A DNA stretch of 64,000 bases. Source: Neobacillus sp. DY30 (GTDB taxonomy: Bacteria > Bacillota > Bacilli > Bacillales > Cytobacillaceae). The notes beneath the pieces were generated by a model, which ran no database searches, was not told the DNA's origin, and saw only the letters and a program-made list of their open reading frames with translations. The stretch is taken from positions 2,670,001 through 2,734,000 of the forward strand of contig NZ_CP126093.1 in assembly GCF_030123065.1 (NCBI RefSeq), in the 5' to 3' direction. Position numbers and translations under genes: made by a program. Positions 34,812 to 42,830 of this stretch are shown here, piece after piece (position 1 is the first letter of the stretch; each line of letters begins with the position of its first letter).

Positions 34812-35495
34812 TTAAGCTGTAAAGTTGCCGTCATAGCATAGCATGATGGCTGATTTAACATCCTCCATGCTAGAAATATTATTAATAAAATCTAGGTCAT
34901 GATCTTTGACTCTTATTTCATAGGTCACTTCAAGATCATTACCTGGCATAGCTGACTTTGATTTAAGGGAATGCTTTAAAGCATGTCCAGCAATGACATG
35001 TTCCAGTGATTTTTCAATCGATGTGCTGCTGTATCTTACAACTAATAAATATGGGTTTTCAATCTTTATTTTGTTAATAAATACAATTAAGACTGTTCCT
35101 ATAAAAATGGATCCAATTATTGCAAGAGGAACAAAACCAGCCCCACACAAAATGCCGGCAACAATTGCCCAGAAGATATAGACAATGTCCATTGGGTCTT
35201 TAATAGGAGTTCGGAAACGAACGATCGATAATGCCCCTACCATCCCCAGTGATAACAACGCATTTGATGAGATTCCCATGATAATTAGGGCAGTTGCCAT
35301 CGCCATGATAATTAACGAAATATTAAAGGTATGAGAATAAATAACACCGGTGAAAGTTTTTTTATAGACATAATAAATGAATAAACCTAACGCAAAAGCG
35401 GCTAATAAGCCAATCAATGAATCTACTATCGAAAAACTGCTTGTTTTTTCTAAAAAACTCGATTTGAAAATGTCCTTAAAATTTAAACTTTCCAT
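34812..35495 (-). CDS. DUF4956 membrane protein
   Basis: A 227-residue protein with about four N-terminal helices (residues ~22-45, 55-75, 80-95, 105-140) and a soluble C-terminal domain. The central motif ALSIVRFRTPIKDPMDIVYIFWAI is the hallmark of DUF4956. Function is unknown; the family commonly pairs with VTC-type polyphosphate polymerases, and here it is the second gene of that operon, 23 bp after the VTC gene. ATG 35495 has GGAGG at 8 nt. A channel, or a translocator for the polymer made by its neighbour, would be consistent. Confidence 0.85.
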   Translation of the reverse strand: MESLNFKDIFKSSFLEKTSSFSIVDSLIGLLAAFALGLFIYYVYKKTFTGVIYSHTFNISLIIMAMATALIIMGISSNALLSLGMVGALSIVRFRTPIKDPMDIVYIFWAIVAGILCGAGFVPLAIIGSIFIGTVLIVFINKIKIENPYLLVVRYSSTSIEKSLEHVIAGHALKHSLKSKSAMPGNDLEVTYEIRVKDHDLDFINNISSMEDVKSAIMLCYDGNFTA

Positions 35496-35518
35496 TTATA
35501 ATTCCTCCAATTATTGTA

Positions 35519-36217
35519 CTAACCAAACATCCTGCTATACTGATATTTTGAATAGCCGCCTTTTCGTCGATCGATGACTTGTAGTAATTGTTTGATGATC
35601 TCAGGTAAATACTCATCAAATTTCACCTCAAGAACCACGACACCGGGAGTGGTTTCAACCATTGCTAAATCTGGATTTAAAAGATCATTATTTCGAAAAC
35701 TTGTTTTAATGCAGCTATCAAATGTGACCCGGACGTTACCATATTCATAAATGAACACTTCACGTTCATAGTCGACAACCGTCATTGGTTTTAATTGATA
35801 GAGTTTCATTTGGACATAAAGGTCCCTAATAAGCGGTCTTGTGTCATTTTCCATCCAATCAATGTCACCGAAGCGAATTCGTTCATTTTCCTCTGGGGTT
35901 AAACGGCATTTTTGTTTAAAGGTTAAATTATCACGTTTGCTCTTTTTTTCAAGATTAAGATACTCCATGTTGTAATCATACAATCTGACTCTAAACTTAT
36001 CTCGATCAAGTAAACCTTCTTTCTTCTGCGATAAAACCTTATTATCAAAGTTATCGAAGTAGACATTTCGTATTAAGTACTTTCCATTGTTTTTCGCATG
36101 AGGGTCATGTTTCATAACATGCTTTAATTTATTTCGAAGTAGGTAGCAATCTAACGATGTGATTTCATGCTTTAATTCTCTCCGGCCCTTTACACTATTT
36201 AAGCTCATCGCCTTCAC
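35519..36217 (-). CDS. VTC-domain polyphosphate polymerase-like protein
   Basis: A 232-residue protein with the VTC/CYTH-like tunnel-fold signatures: RRELKHEITSLDCYLLRNKL, YLIRNVYFDNFDNKVLSQKKEG, RDKFRVRLYDYN, LEKKSKRDNLTFKQK, VDYEREVFIY, VRVTFDSCIKT, and VVLEVKFDEYLPEIIKQLL. The clustered Arg/Lys/Glu residues correspond to those that bind phosphate and metal in the yeast vacuolar Vtc4 polymerase. Bacterial members are poorly studied; polyphosphate synthesis is inferred from fold. GTG 36217, after GGAGAGAG, is the chosen start. First gene of the operon with DUF4956 and behind the 36270-36288 operator. Confidence 0.87.
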   Translation of the reverse strand: MKAMSLNSVKGRRELKHEITSLDCYLLRNKLKHVMKHDPHAKNNGKYLIRNVYFDNFDNKVLSQKKEGLLDRDKFRVRLYDYNMEYLNLEKKSKRDNLTFKQKCRLTPEENERIRFGDIDWMENDTRPLIRDLYVQMKLYQLKPMTVVDYEREVFIYEYGNVRVTFDSCIKTSFRNNDLLNPDLAMVETTPGVVVLEVKFDEYLPEIIKQLLQVIDRRKGGYSKYQYSRMFG

Positions 36218-36256
36218 GTTTCTCTCTCCAATCTGTTAAACAACTTCTTGAAACCT

Positions 36257-36288
36257 ATTATGTTTGTTCAACCTTAAACAAACCTTAA
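36257..36288 (-). promoter_or_regulatory. Direct-repeat operator and promoter of VTC-DUF4956 operon
   Basis: On the minus strand, TTAAGGTTTGTTTAAGGTT runs from 36288 to 36270, identical to the operator at 29845-29863. A CATAAT -10 (36262-36257) lies 9 bp after the second TTAAGG, the same distance as at the other copy. Confidence 0.72.
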
Positions 36289-36396
36289 AAGAAGAAGGGG
36301 TGTAAAATTTTATAGAGACAGGGGAAAAATACATACAATGGTTTCAACTGGTAATAATTAGATACACTTAAAGTATGCATACCAGAAATCTAATAA

Positions 36397-36431
36397 AAAT
36401 AGCCGAACTCTTTCTGAGTTCGGCTATTTTT
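36397..36431. terminator. Bidirectional terminator of two-component system operon
   Basis: AAATAGCCGAACTC and GAGTTCGGCTATTTTT form a 14-bp stem around TTTCT. It separates the histidine kinase gene from the VTC promoter. Confidence 0.9.
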
Positions 36432-36442
36432 ATATCGTTGAT

Positions 36443-37735
36443 TTACATGGGTAGTTTTATTTTAAATGTCGTGCCTGCAGTTTCATTGGGGCTGACTTTA
36501 ATACTTCCACCATGGGCGGAAACAATCCATTGGGCAATCGAGAGACCTAACCCAATTCCGCCTGATTCTCTTGTACGTGCCTTGTCTTCACGGTAAAAAC
36601 GGTCAAAGATGTACGGAATATTTTCATCTTTGATCCCAATACCCGTATCACTTATCTCCAGCACAACTTTATGATCCTGTTCATAGGTTTTTACTCCGAT
36701 ACTGTCATGTTCGCCTGTGTACTTTAATGCATTATCGAGCAAAATCACGAGCAGTTGATGAAAACGGGTTTCATCGGCATTCATCATCATGTCGCAATTT
36801 AGTTTTAGCCAGAAATGTTTATCCTGTGATTCAGCTATTTCGATATAAGGTGTACATACGCTTTGTACAAAGCTATCAACATGTAAGTTTTTTTTCTCGA
36901 GCTGTGTTTCCGCTGAATCTGCCCTTGCTAACGTCAACAGGTCTGTCGTAAGCTTCGATAGTCTTCTAGTTTCTGAAAGGCTTAAGGCAATATTTTCAAA
37001 TTTGTTTGCTATTTTTTCATGAGGTGTGGTCAGCATTAACTCTAACTTATTTTGTATAATCGTTAATGGGGTTCTTAACTCATGAGAGGCATTTTCAACA
37101 AACTCAGCTTGCTTGTTCCAGGAATGAATAATCGGTTTCATCATCTTTTTTGATAAAAAATAGGAGGCAGAAATCGATAGTAAGATAAAGATGGATGAAC
37201 AAAGGATGAGGAGTTTACTAAAATTATTTAGGATATTTTGCTCCGCATCTATATTGATCATAAGCTGAATATATGCCACCTCATCGTTATCATTGGCATC
37301 TTCAAATAAAAGATAGCGAAACGGATACAAATTATTCACATCCGTATTGGTTATGTTATTAAGGTTCGTTTTATCAAGTTTATATTCTTCCAAATAGTCA
37401 TCATAAAATAAAGTGCCGATTTCGTCTTGATTAACAATCTTATCATTTTCATTCCACTTAATGACCATAATTCGCGGGTTTTTCGGCCGTTCATTTTGAC
37501 GTGAGCCCTTATCATTTGGGGGAGGGATTCGCGTATCATTTGGCGTATCATTGACCATCCGTTCCTTGATCATTAGCAGTTCCTCATCTGTCTTGGTGAA
37601 TAAGGTATGTTGAACCTGACTAAAAATAATCAAGCCGAAAATGGTAAAAATCACCGTAAAAGATATAAGATTAAGAACCATGTATTTTAATTGTTGTTTT
37701 CTGAAAATCTTATTTTTAAACATTTCCTTCACCAT
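36443..37735 (-). CDS. Sensor histidine kinase
   Basis: A 430-residue membrane kinase. Helices at about residues 18-40 and 172-192 enclose an extracytoplasmic domain of about 130 residues, rich in Asn/Asp and with a Pro/Arg-rich stretch. After this come the HisKA box ASHELRTPLTIIQN (phosphorylated His), an N-box region LLDNALKYTGEH, G1 ISDTGIGIK, F-box YIFDRFYREDKAR, and G2 GGIGLGLSIAQWIVSAHGG. The gene overlaps the response regulator by 20 bp. The signal is unknown. Proximity to the operator-bearing VTC operon suggests envelope or phosphate/polymer sensing. Confidence 0.92.
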   Translation of the reverse strand: MVKEMFKNKIFRKQQLKYMVLNLISFTVIFTIFGLIIFSQVQHTLFTKTDEELLMIKERMVNDTPNDTRIPPPNDKGSRQNERPKNPRIMVIKWNENDKIVNQDEIGTLFYDDYLEEYKLDKTNLNNITNTDVNNLYPFRYLLFEDANDNDEVAYIQLMINIDAEQNILNNFSKLLILCSSIFILLSISASYFLSKKMMKPIIHSWNKQAEFVENASHELRTPLTIIQNKLELMLTTPHEKIANKFENIALSLSETRRLSKLTTDLLTLARADSAETQLEKKNLHVDSFVQSVCTPYIEIAESQDKHFWLKLNCDMMMNADETRFHQLLVILLDNALKYTGEHDSIGVKTYEQDHKVVLEISDTGIGIKDENIPYIFDRFYREDKARTRESGGIGLGLSIAQWIVSAHGGSIKVSPNETAGTTFKIKLPM

Positions 37736-38402
37736 TGTCCGTAAGCATGTAGCCTAATCCCCGGAAGGTTTTTATAAATTGATCATAGTTGAATTTTTTT
37801 AAGTTTTTTCGTAATTTACTTGCGTACACCTCAACAACGGTTGCACTGGTATCAGATTCAAAACCCCAAATTCGGTCGAAGATTTGTTCTTTTGTGAGAA
37901 TCGTATTTTTATTGTTAATTAAGTACTCAAGCAGCTCGAATTGTTTCCCACTCAAATTTACAAGTTCATCGCGAATGGTAGCAGTATTATTTTTCACATT
38001 TAGCTTTAGATCCTTGAAGGTAATCACGTTTTCTTTAAATGTGCGAACGTTCCTTCTCACCATTACCTCTAATCGCAATAAAAGCTCCTCTCGATGAAAA
38101 GGCTTGACAAGATAATCATCTGCTCCGACCTTAAAGCCCAGAATCTTATCATCAATCCCATCTTTTGCGGTAAGCATCATAACTGGTGTTGTTATATTCT
38201 TCTTTCTTAGATTTTCTAAAACTTCATAGCCATTCATATACGGCAGCATAATATCTAAGATGATGACATCAAAGATATTCTGTTCTGCTAAGAATAACCC
38301 TTCCTCTCCGTCATAAGCTTGTTCTGTTTCAAACAGTTCACCAACTGTTTCACGGATTGTTTCAGACAAGTGTTTATCGTCTTCTATAATTAATAATTTC
38401 AT
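37716..38402 (-). CDS. OmpR/PhoB-family response regulator
   Basis: A 228-residue regulator with receiver domain (acidic pair Asp8-Asp9, phospho-acceptor Asp50 in VIILDIMLPYMNGYE, Lys100 in YLVKPF) and a C-terminal winged helix (LNVKNNTATIRDELVNLSGKQFELLEYLINNKN...TVVEVYASKLRKNL). OmpR-family dimers bind direct repeats about 11 bp apart, which matches the operators at 29845 and 36270. It is cotranscribed with the kinase (20-bp overlap) from a good sigma-A promoter. Its own promoter lacks the TTAAGG repeats, so no autoregulation is evident. Confidence 0.93.
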   Translation of the reverse strand: MKLLIIEDDKHLSETIRETVGELFETEQAYDGEEGLFLAEQNIFDVIILDIMLPYMNGYEVLENLRKKNITTPVMMLTAKDGIDDKILGFKVGADDYLVKPFHREELLLRLEVMVRRNVRTFKENVITFKDLKLNVKNNTATIRDELVNLSGKQFELLEYLINNKNTILTKEQIFDRIWGFESDTSATVVEVYASKLRKNLKKFNYDQFIKTFRGLGYMLTDNGEGNV

Positions 38403-38441
38403 TAATAGTTCCTCTTTCCAAGTTCCTCATAAGATAGTTTG

Positions 38442-38469
38442 ATTATAGGGCTATTTAGAATAATTGCAA
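38442..38469 (-). promoter_or_regulatory. Promoter of two-component system operon
   Basis: Minus strand TTGCAA (38469-38464), 16-bp spacer, TATAAT (38447-38442). Confidence 0.65.
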
Positions 38470-38559
38470 ATTGTTTTCCTGTACGGAGTAGAAGGTATTT
38501 ATCAAGAGGTGGGCGAAAATTGTATATATTATAAAACTTTTTTGAAAGGGAGTTTCTTT

Positions 38560-38925
38560 ATGTATCGTTTTAAAGCCATTGATCATATTCAACTAGCTGG
38601 TCCAAAAGGTTGCGAGGATGCAGCAAGGAGTTTTTTTATCGATATTCTAGGATTTGAGGAAATGGAAAAACCTGAAGAATTGAAAAAGCGGGGCGGAGTT
38701 TGGTTTCGCAATGGTAACACGCAGATACATATTGGGGTAGAGGAACCCTTTGCACCAGCAAAAAAGGCCCATCCTGCTTTTGAGGTAGAAAATATTGAAG
38801 CATTGAAAAAACATTTAACGGAAAACGGAATAAAAGTGATTGAAGATCAAAATCTTCCTGGGGCTAATCGTTTTTATACTGCTGATCCCTTTGGCAACCG
38901 TATTGAAATCCTAGAATGGAACTAA
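38560..38925 (+). CDS. VOC-family (glyoxalase/dioxygenase-like) protein
   Basis: A 121-residue single-domain VOC protein with two beta-alpha-beta-beta-beta modules (AIDHIQLAGPKGCEDAARSFF and HPAFEVENIEALKKHL...NRFYTADPFGNRIEILEW). His in IDHIQL, His in AHPAFEV and Glu in RIEILEW form the expected metal set. Substrate unknown. Start ATG 38560 with GAAAGGGAG upstream was preferred over an in-frame ATG-like start 96 bp further up, which is unlike the family. Confidence 0.85.
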   Translation: MYRFKAIDHIQLAGPKGCEDAARSFFIDILGFEEMEKPEELKKRGGVWFRNGNTQIHIGVEEPFAPAKKAHPAFEVENIEALKKHLTENGIKVIEDQNLPGANRFYTADPFGNRIEILEWN

Positions 38926-38964
38926 TCTTTTATATCGATCTGACGAAGAAATTGAATATCGTTA

Positions 38965-38997
38965 AAATACGATGGCAAGCTGTCATCGTATTTATTT
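38965..38997 (+). terminator. Rho-independent terminator of VOC gene
   Basis: AAATACGATG and CATCGTATTT pair, followed by ATTTT. Confidence 0.8.
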
Positions 38998-39107
38998 TAT
39001 AGTTACAAACCCCTTCACATCAAAAATAATGTTGAATATTCGTTTGAGAATTGAATATTAGTTAAGTAGGTATTTTATCTTGAAGACCTCATAATGGAGG
39101 GGATCCT

Positions 39108-39575
39108 TTGAAAATTGAATACCAGCATACGTTTGGTTTGCCAAATAAGGTTGTCTGGAAGTACATTAAGGATGAAAGAGTTCTTGGTAATGCAATTCCA
39201 AACTGCAGGACCTTTGTCCAAACCACAACTGGATTTTATGAAGCTGAATTTGACATTAACATAGGACCACTAAAAGATAATTTTACACTCGACGTTAGTC
39301 TCGAAAAGGAAAAGGCACCGGTTTATTACCATCTACACCTGAAAGGAAAAGGTAATCTAGGGGAGGTCAGTGGTAAGGCGATTTTACTCTTCAATGACAA
39401 TCAAGGAAGCACACAACTTAATATCCAGGCGGAAGTGAACATTACCGGAGCCCTGTCTGGTGCTGCAGAGCGCGTCATAAGTGGAGGAGCAAACAAAGGG
39501 ATAGAGAAATTTTTCCAGAGTATCGAAAAGGAAATAAAGAAAAGTCTTTATTTAATGAGAAAAGGTCGAAAATGA
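39108..39575 (+). CDS. CoxG-like SRPBCC protein
   Basis: A 155-residue SRPBCC-fold protein of the CoxG group (carbon monoxide dehydrogenase subunit G-like), with EYQHTFGLPNKVVWKYIKD, LGNAIPNCRTF, and the C-terminal GGANKGIEKFFQSIEKE. CoxG-like proteins help assemble or localise CO dehydrogenase in some bacteria, but stand-alone copies in Bacillus have no known role and no cox genes are nearby. TTG 39108 has GGAGGGGAT at 6 nt. A terminator follows at once. Confidence 0.8.
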   Translation: MKIEYQHTFGLPNKVVWKYIKDERVLGNAIPNCRTFVQTTTGFYEAEFDINIGPLKDNFTLDVSLEKEKAPVYYHLHLKGKGNLGEVSGKAILLFNDNQGSTQLNIQAEVNITGALSGAAERVISGGANKGIEKFFQSIEKEIKKSLYLMRKGRK

Positions 39576-39578
39576 GAA

Positions 39579-39606
39579 AGAGCAACGTCATTAACGTTGC
39601 TTTTTT
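39579..39606. terminator. Terminator of CoxG-like gene
   Basis: AGCAACGT and ACGTTGCT (one extra A) pair over a CATTA loop, followed by six T residues. The next gene ends on the other strand 10 bp away. Confidence 0.85.
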
Positions 39607-39615
39607 CATTCTTCT

Positions 39616-39999
39616 CTATTCATGTTCCGGATAATTAGCTAGTTCCTTTATTCCTTCTATCCAATCCTTGAAATTCGCATATTTATCTTTATCGAAACCA
39701 AAGTGCTCTTTAATTAATGCGATGGACTCAAGTTCCGTTTCATGAACAATACCGTCTGAGTAGACGAGGCGAAGGATTTCTGTTAGAACAATATGTTTGG
39801 AACGTTCTTCTTTAAAAACTTTAAGAATATCATCTATTGCTAAGCCTTTAATTTTATAATCCTCAAGTTCCATTTCCTTTTGATACTTCGCGATAACTGG
39901 ATTTTCAAATACTGAGAATTTCCCATCAACGGTTGCCATTAAATAGGCTAACTCAAGAAACGCTTCCTTCTCCTCTTGTTGAAGCTTATTCAAAAACAT
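39616..39999 (-). CDS. TerB-like helical protein
   Basis: A 127-residue all-helical protein: FLELAYLMATVDGKFSVFENPVIAKYQKEM and LTEILRLVYSDGIVHETELESIALIKEHFG show the paired acidic D-G-x-x-x-x-x-E metal motifs typical of TerB/DjlA-type tellurite-resistance domains. Stand-alone TerB proteins probably have metal- or stress-linked roles. ATG 39999 is 9 nt after AAAAAGGAG; the open frame extends 7 codons further without a better site. No other ter genes are nearby. Confidence 0.7.
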   Translation of the reverse strand: MFLNKLQQEEKEAFLELAYLMATVDGKFSVFENPVIAKYQKEMELEDYKIKGLAIDDILKVFKEERSKHIVLTEILRLVYSDGIVHETELESIALIKEHFGFDKDKYANFKDWIEGIKELANYPEHE

Positions 40000-40153
40000 T
40001 ATGTGTAGCTCCTTTTTCAATTAATGAATTATGTTATTAGACATCTTACCAAGTTTAAATACCATTTGTCTATTCTTTAAATGGTGAAAAAAGGAAAATT
40101 CCAGTTTTAAAGCGAATTAGAATATAAAATGGGAAAAAAGGGAGGAGATTGTT

Positions 40154-40336
40154 CTGGAATTATTTCTTCCTATGTTTGTAACATCATTGCTTGGAGTATT
40201 GTTGTTTATTAATTTTGTTTTTTTTATTAAAAACACAAAAGAAGACAAAAGCACTCATAATCAAACAATCTTGGGTTGTGTCCTAACCTTCTCTTTTATA
40301 TTTTCTTTTATGTATTTCATCCTAAGTTTGCATTAA
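40154..40336 (+). CDS. Small two-helix membrane protein, unknown
   Basis: GGGAGGAG (40139-40146) is followed at about 7 nt by CTG 40154, which opens a 60-codon frame: ELFLPMFVTSLLGVLLFINFVFFIKN, a short hydrophilic KEDKSTHNQ loop, and a second hydrophobic segment LGCVLTFSFIFSFMYFILS. If CTG is not used, ATG 40172 gives 54 residues. Two-helix topology with the N-terminus outside is plausible. I do not recognise a family. Confidence 0.5.
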   Translation: MELFLPMFVTSLLGVLLFINFVFFIKNTKEDKSTHNQTILGCVLTFSFIFSFMYFILSLH

Positions 40337-40373
40337 AATGAGCTATAACATTAATACGTATTAAAGGAGATCA

Positions 40374-40665
40374 ATGCTTTTGCTTAAAACAGAAAGATGC
40401 GAACTGGTCAAACTAAAACCAAAAGATTTTTACGATATCAAAAAAATTTATCTTAATGAAGCAGTACGTAAATATCTTGGCGGTACTTGGAAGGAAGAAG
40501 ATATTAGATTATGCATTTTTTCAACTTAACCTCGCAAGAATAGTGGCGGAAACACAGAGTGCTAACTTAGCTTCTTGTAAACTTTAAAGAAATTAAACAT
40601 GGAGCTGAGCGAAACAGTCATGCGTTTTGGTGCAGAGCAAGTCATTTTTTCAATTGAAAGGAGAA
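40374..40665 (+). pseudogene. Degraded GNAT acetyltransferase
   Basis: ATG 40374 after AAAGGAG begins MLLLKTERCELVKLKPKDF...IYLNEAVRKYLGGTW, a clear RimJ-type GNAT N-terminus, which stops at 40530. A second frame from about 40511 reads YAFFQLNLARIVAETQSANLASCKL, the classic GNAT C-terminal helix, and a third frame continues with LKKLNMELSETVMRFGAEQVIF. The central acetyl-CoA domain is missing, and at least two frameshifts are present. The gene is dead. Confidence 0.75.
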
Positions 40666-40671
40666 TCTGGA

Positions 40672-41085
40672 ATGGAACAAAAATTACTTAGAGTTGGTAC
40701 TACTTATTTACCAGTGAGTAATGTAGACCTATCATCTGAATGGTATGTAACCAATTTAGGTGCAGTATTAAACTATAAAGATAAGGACAAAGCTATACTG
40801 GATTTTGCCAATCAAAGTATCTTTCTTGTAAGGGCACAGGAAAAACAAAGCGCGAACTTCTATAATTCCTACGGTGAAGAGTGTTTCTCAATGACATTCG
40901 AAGTGAATGGACTAAATATTCTTGAAGAAATTCATCGGGAGTTTATAGAAAAGGAAATTAAAGTAGGAGAAATTGAGAACAGAGGACATAGCGGAAGAAA
41001 TTTTGTTTTCTATGATCCTGATGGAAATAAATTCGACGTATGGAGTGAACTTAGCCCAATCTTTAAAGAGAAATTTCTTTCTTAA
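40672..41085 (+). CDS. VOC-family protein
   Basis: A 137-residue VOC-fold protein: LPVSNVDLSSEWYVTNLGAVLNYKDKDKAILDF, then SMTFEVNGLNILEEIHREF and FVFYDPDGNKFDVWSE with the C-terminal metal-type Asp/Glu. The N-terminal metal His is replaced (TTYLPVSN), so catalytic activity is uncertain. ATG 40672 has AAAGGAG at 8 nt. It runs into the next GNAT gene with a 15-bp gap, probably one unit. The substrate is unknown. Confidence 0.8.
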   Translation: MEQKLLRVGTTYLPVSNVDLSSEWYVTNLGAVLNYKDKDKAILDFANQSIFLVRAQEKQSANFYNSYGEECFSMTFEVNGLNILEEIHREFIEKEIKVGEIENRGHSGRNFVFYDPDGNKFDVWSELSPIFKEKFLS

Positions 41086-41099
41086 TGGGGGAAAACAAA

Positions 41100-41573
41100 A
41101 TGATTAAACTAGGAAATGAAGCGGAAATTGTCATTGCGCACAAACTAATGAAGGAGGCATTTGAAGAGTATCGATGTCTTGAAGTTCCTACAAGTGCAAT
41201 TAATGAACCGATTGATACGTTAAGGGATTCATTTCGTGATGGTTTAGAAAAATTTATAATATGTTACATAGATGGGAATCCACTTGGGTCCTTACGATTT
41301 ATTACGAAAGATCAAACTTTATATTTTTCTAGAGTATCTGTTCCACCCTATGCCAGAGGAAGAGGAATTGCAAAATCAATGCTTTCTTGGCTCGAGGATT
41401 TTGCTAAAAATGAGGGAATGCATAAACTACAATGTAAAGTTAGAAGCAGCCTGACTCATAATGTGCGTTTATATCAGTCTATTGGTTATACCGTTACGAA
41501 AGAGGAAATGGTTAAGAATCCTAATAATTTTCCAGTGAGCATAGTTGTAATGGAAAAACTATTAGAGCAATAA
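41100..41573 (+). CDS. GNAT-family N-acetyltransferase
   Basis: A 157-residue acetyltransferase. The acetyl-CoA pyrophosphate-binding loop is visible as VSVPPYARGRGIAKSMLSWLEDFAKNEG (R-G-x-G-I-A), followed by the usual helix with HNVRLYQSIGYTVTKEE. ATG 41100 follows GGGGG at 8 nt. The upstream VOC gene is immediately adjacent. The acceptor substrate cannot be told from sequence. Confidence 0.87.
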   Translation: MIKLGNEAEIVIAHKLMKEAFEEYRCLEVPTSAINEPIDTLRDSFRDGLEKFIICYIDGNPLGSLRFITKDQTLYFSRVSVPPYARGRGIAKSMLSWLEDFAKNEGMHKLQCKVRSSLTHNVRLYQSIGYTVTKEEMVKNPNNFPVSIVVMEKLLEQ

Positions 41574-41627
41574 CGGATGTTCAAATAGGAGTGCTTAATT
41601 AAGGGATATTGAAAGGACAGGATTGGT

Positions 41628-42287
41628 TTGGTTCAAGAAACAACACTACATATTTTAAATGGGCAAGCGATGTACGATTTTTTTAAAAGGACGAATTTCC
41701 TCCAAGGTGAAATGATGGTTCCTTTTAACGAAGCAATGTGTTTTGGAGACACGTCAGAAGAACTATTCACACCGGAATTCGTCGAAAAACGAGCAAAAGT
41801 TCATCATGTAACCCGAGAGCAATATACCGATTATACTTTAAACCCATTAACGCCGCTCTTTAGCAAGGATTTTTCTCGCATAGAACTGTGGTTTGACGAG
41901 GATATGTTTTGTCAAATCAATATCCTTACGATTCTTGCTTGGCTCGATAAAAATGGTCACAGTATGCCCATTAATCTGCATATTGTTGGTGAAAAATTTG
42001 AACACATTGAAAATTACACATTAATGGCAGCGGGTTATTATGAACACTTTGTAGAAGTATTGATACATAAAACGGTCCCTGAAACGATTGATCTATTACC
42101 CTTAAGGAAAAGCATTGATTTGTATTTAACTTATCTTCATGAGGACAGTAACCTAATGACGTATATAAAAAAGAACCAGCATATGACGGAAGAAGAACTT
42201 GTATACTCCCTCTTAGAAAATTTTAAAGAGTATGGATTAGGTGATGTACAATATCTAGAAATTATTAGGGCGCAGCGTGCTTCATGA
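41628..42287 (+). CDS. DUF1835-like protein
   Basis: A 219-residue soluble protein. The N-terminal part (LHILNGQAMYDFFKRTNFLQGEMMVPFNEAMCFGDTSEELFTPEFVEKRA) resembles DUF1835, whose members begin with xHILNGDS and a G-x-x-x-P-x-x-E-x-L-x-x-G block. RIELWFDEDMFCQINILTILAWL is also typical. The function is unknown; the companion DUF3658 domain found in relatives is not evident. TTG 41628 is 10 nt after GAAAGGAC. It is followed after 32 bp by a Nudix gene and may be cotranscribed. Confidence 0.65.
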   Translation: MVQETTLHILNGQAMYDFFKRTNFLQGEMMVPFNEAMCFGDTSEELFTPEFVEKRAKVHHVTREQYTDYTLNPLTPLFSKDFSRIELWFDEDMFCQINILTILAWLDKNGHSMPINLHIVGEKFEHIENYTLMAAGYYEHFVEVLIHKTVPETIDLLPLRKSIDLYLTYLHEDSNLMTYIKKNQHMTEEELVYSLLENFKEYGLGDVQYLEIIRAQRAS

Positions 42288-42319
42288 AATATTAAAGCGA
42301 TAAGAGGGGAAATAATGAA

Positions 42320-42748
42320 ATGTTTATTGTCAATGTAGAAGGTGCGATTAGGAAGGATAATAGGTGGTTAATTATTGAAAGAAGCAATAAAGAGGAACAT
42401 GCTGAAGGGTTGCTTTCACTTGTTGGTGGGAAAGTGGATCAAGAAGGAAACTCCTCTGATATATTAGAAAGTACATTAAAACGAGAAATAATGGAAGAAG
42501 TTAATATAGTTGTGAAAGACAAGTTGCAATATGTACACAACACATCATTTGTAACAGATAAGGGTGATCATGTCATTAATATTGTTTTTCTTTGTGAATA
42601 TACTGCAGGAGATACATACCCTAAAAGTCAAGATGAGATAGAAAACGTATACTGGATGTTGACAGATGAAATACTAAACCATACCCATACACCTATATAT
42701 TTGAAGGAAAGCATTAGAAAAGCGGAAAAATCACTTTCTGTTTTTTGA
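42320..42748 (+). CDS. Nudix hydrolase
   Basis: A 142-residue Nudix protein with the box GGKVDQEGNSSDILESTLKREIMEEV: the G-x5-E-x7-R-E-x-x-E-E pattern is present with an insertion of a few residues after the first Gly. It would hydrolyse a nucleoside diphosphate derivative; substrate unknown. ATG 42320 follows GAGGGG. Terminator at 42796. Confidence 0.85.
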   Translation: MFIVNVEGAIRKDNRWLIIERSNKEEHAEGLLSLVGGKVDQEGNSSDILESTLKREIMEEVNIVVKDKLQYVHNTSFVTDKGDHVINIVFLCEYTAGDTYPKSQDEIENVYWMLTDEILNHTHTPIYLKESIRKAEKSLSVF

Positions 42749-42795
42749 AATATTTGTGGAAATATAACCGTTTATGAAGTTTTATAGTTTGTTAC

Positions 42796-42830
42796 AAGCG
42801 ATTCTGTCATATGCAGAAGCGCTTTTTATT
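42796..42830 (+). terminator. Rho-independent terminator of Nudix gene
   Basis: AAGCGATTCTG (42796-42806) pairs with CAGAAGCGCTT (42814-42824) with one mismatch, followed by TTTATTTT. The 170 bp from here to the next gene is AT-rich with no recognised element. Confidence 0.75.

Noticed and set aside
39001-39107. Possible riboswitch or T-box upstream of the CoxG-like gene
   Set aside because: No conserved aptamer or T-box motif could be found; only AT-rich sequence.
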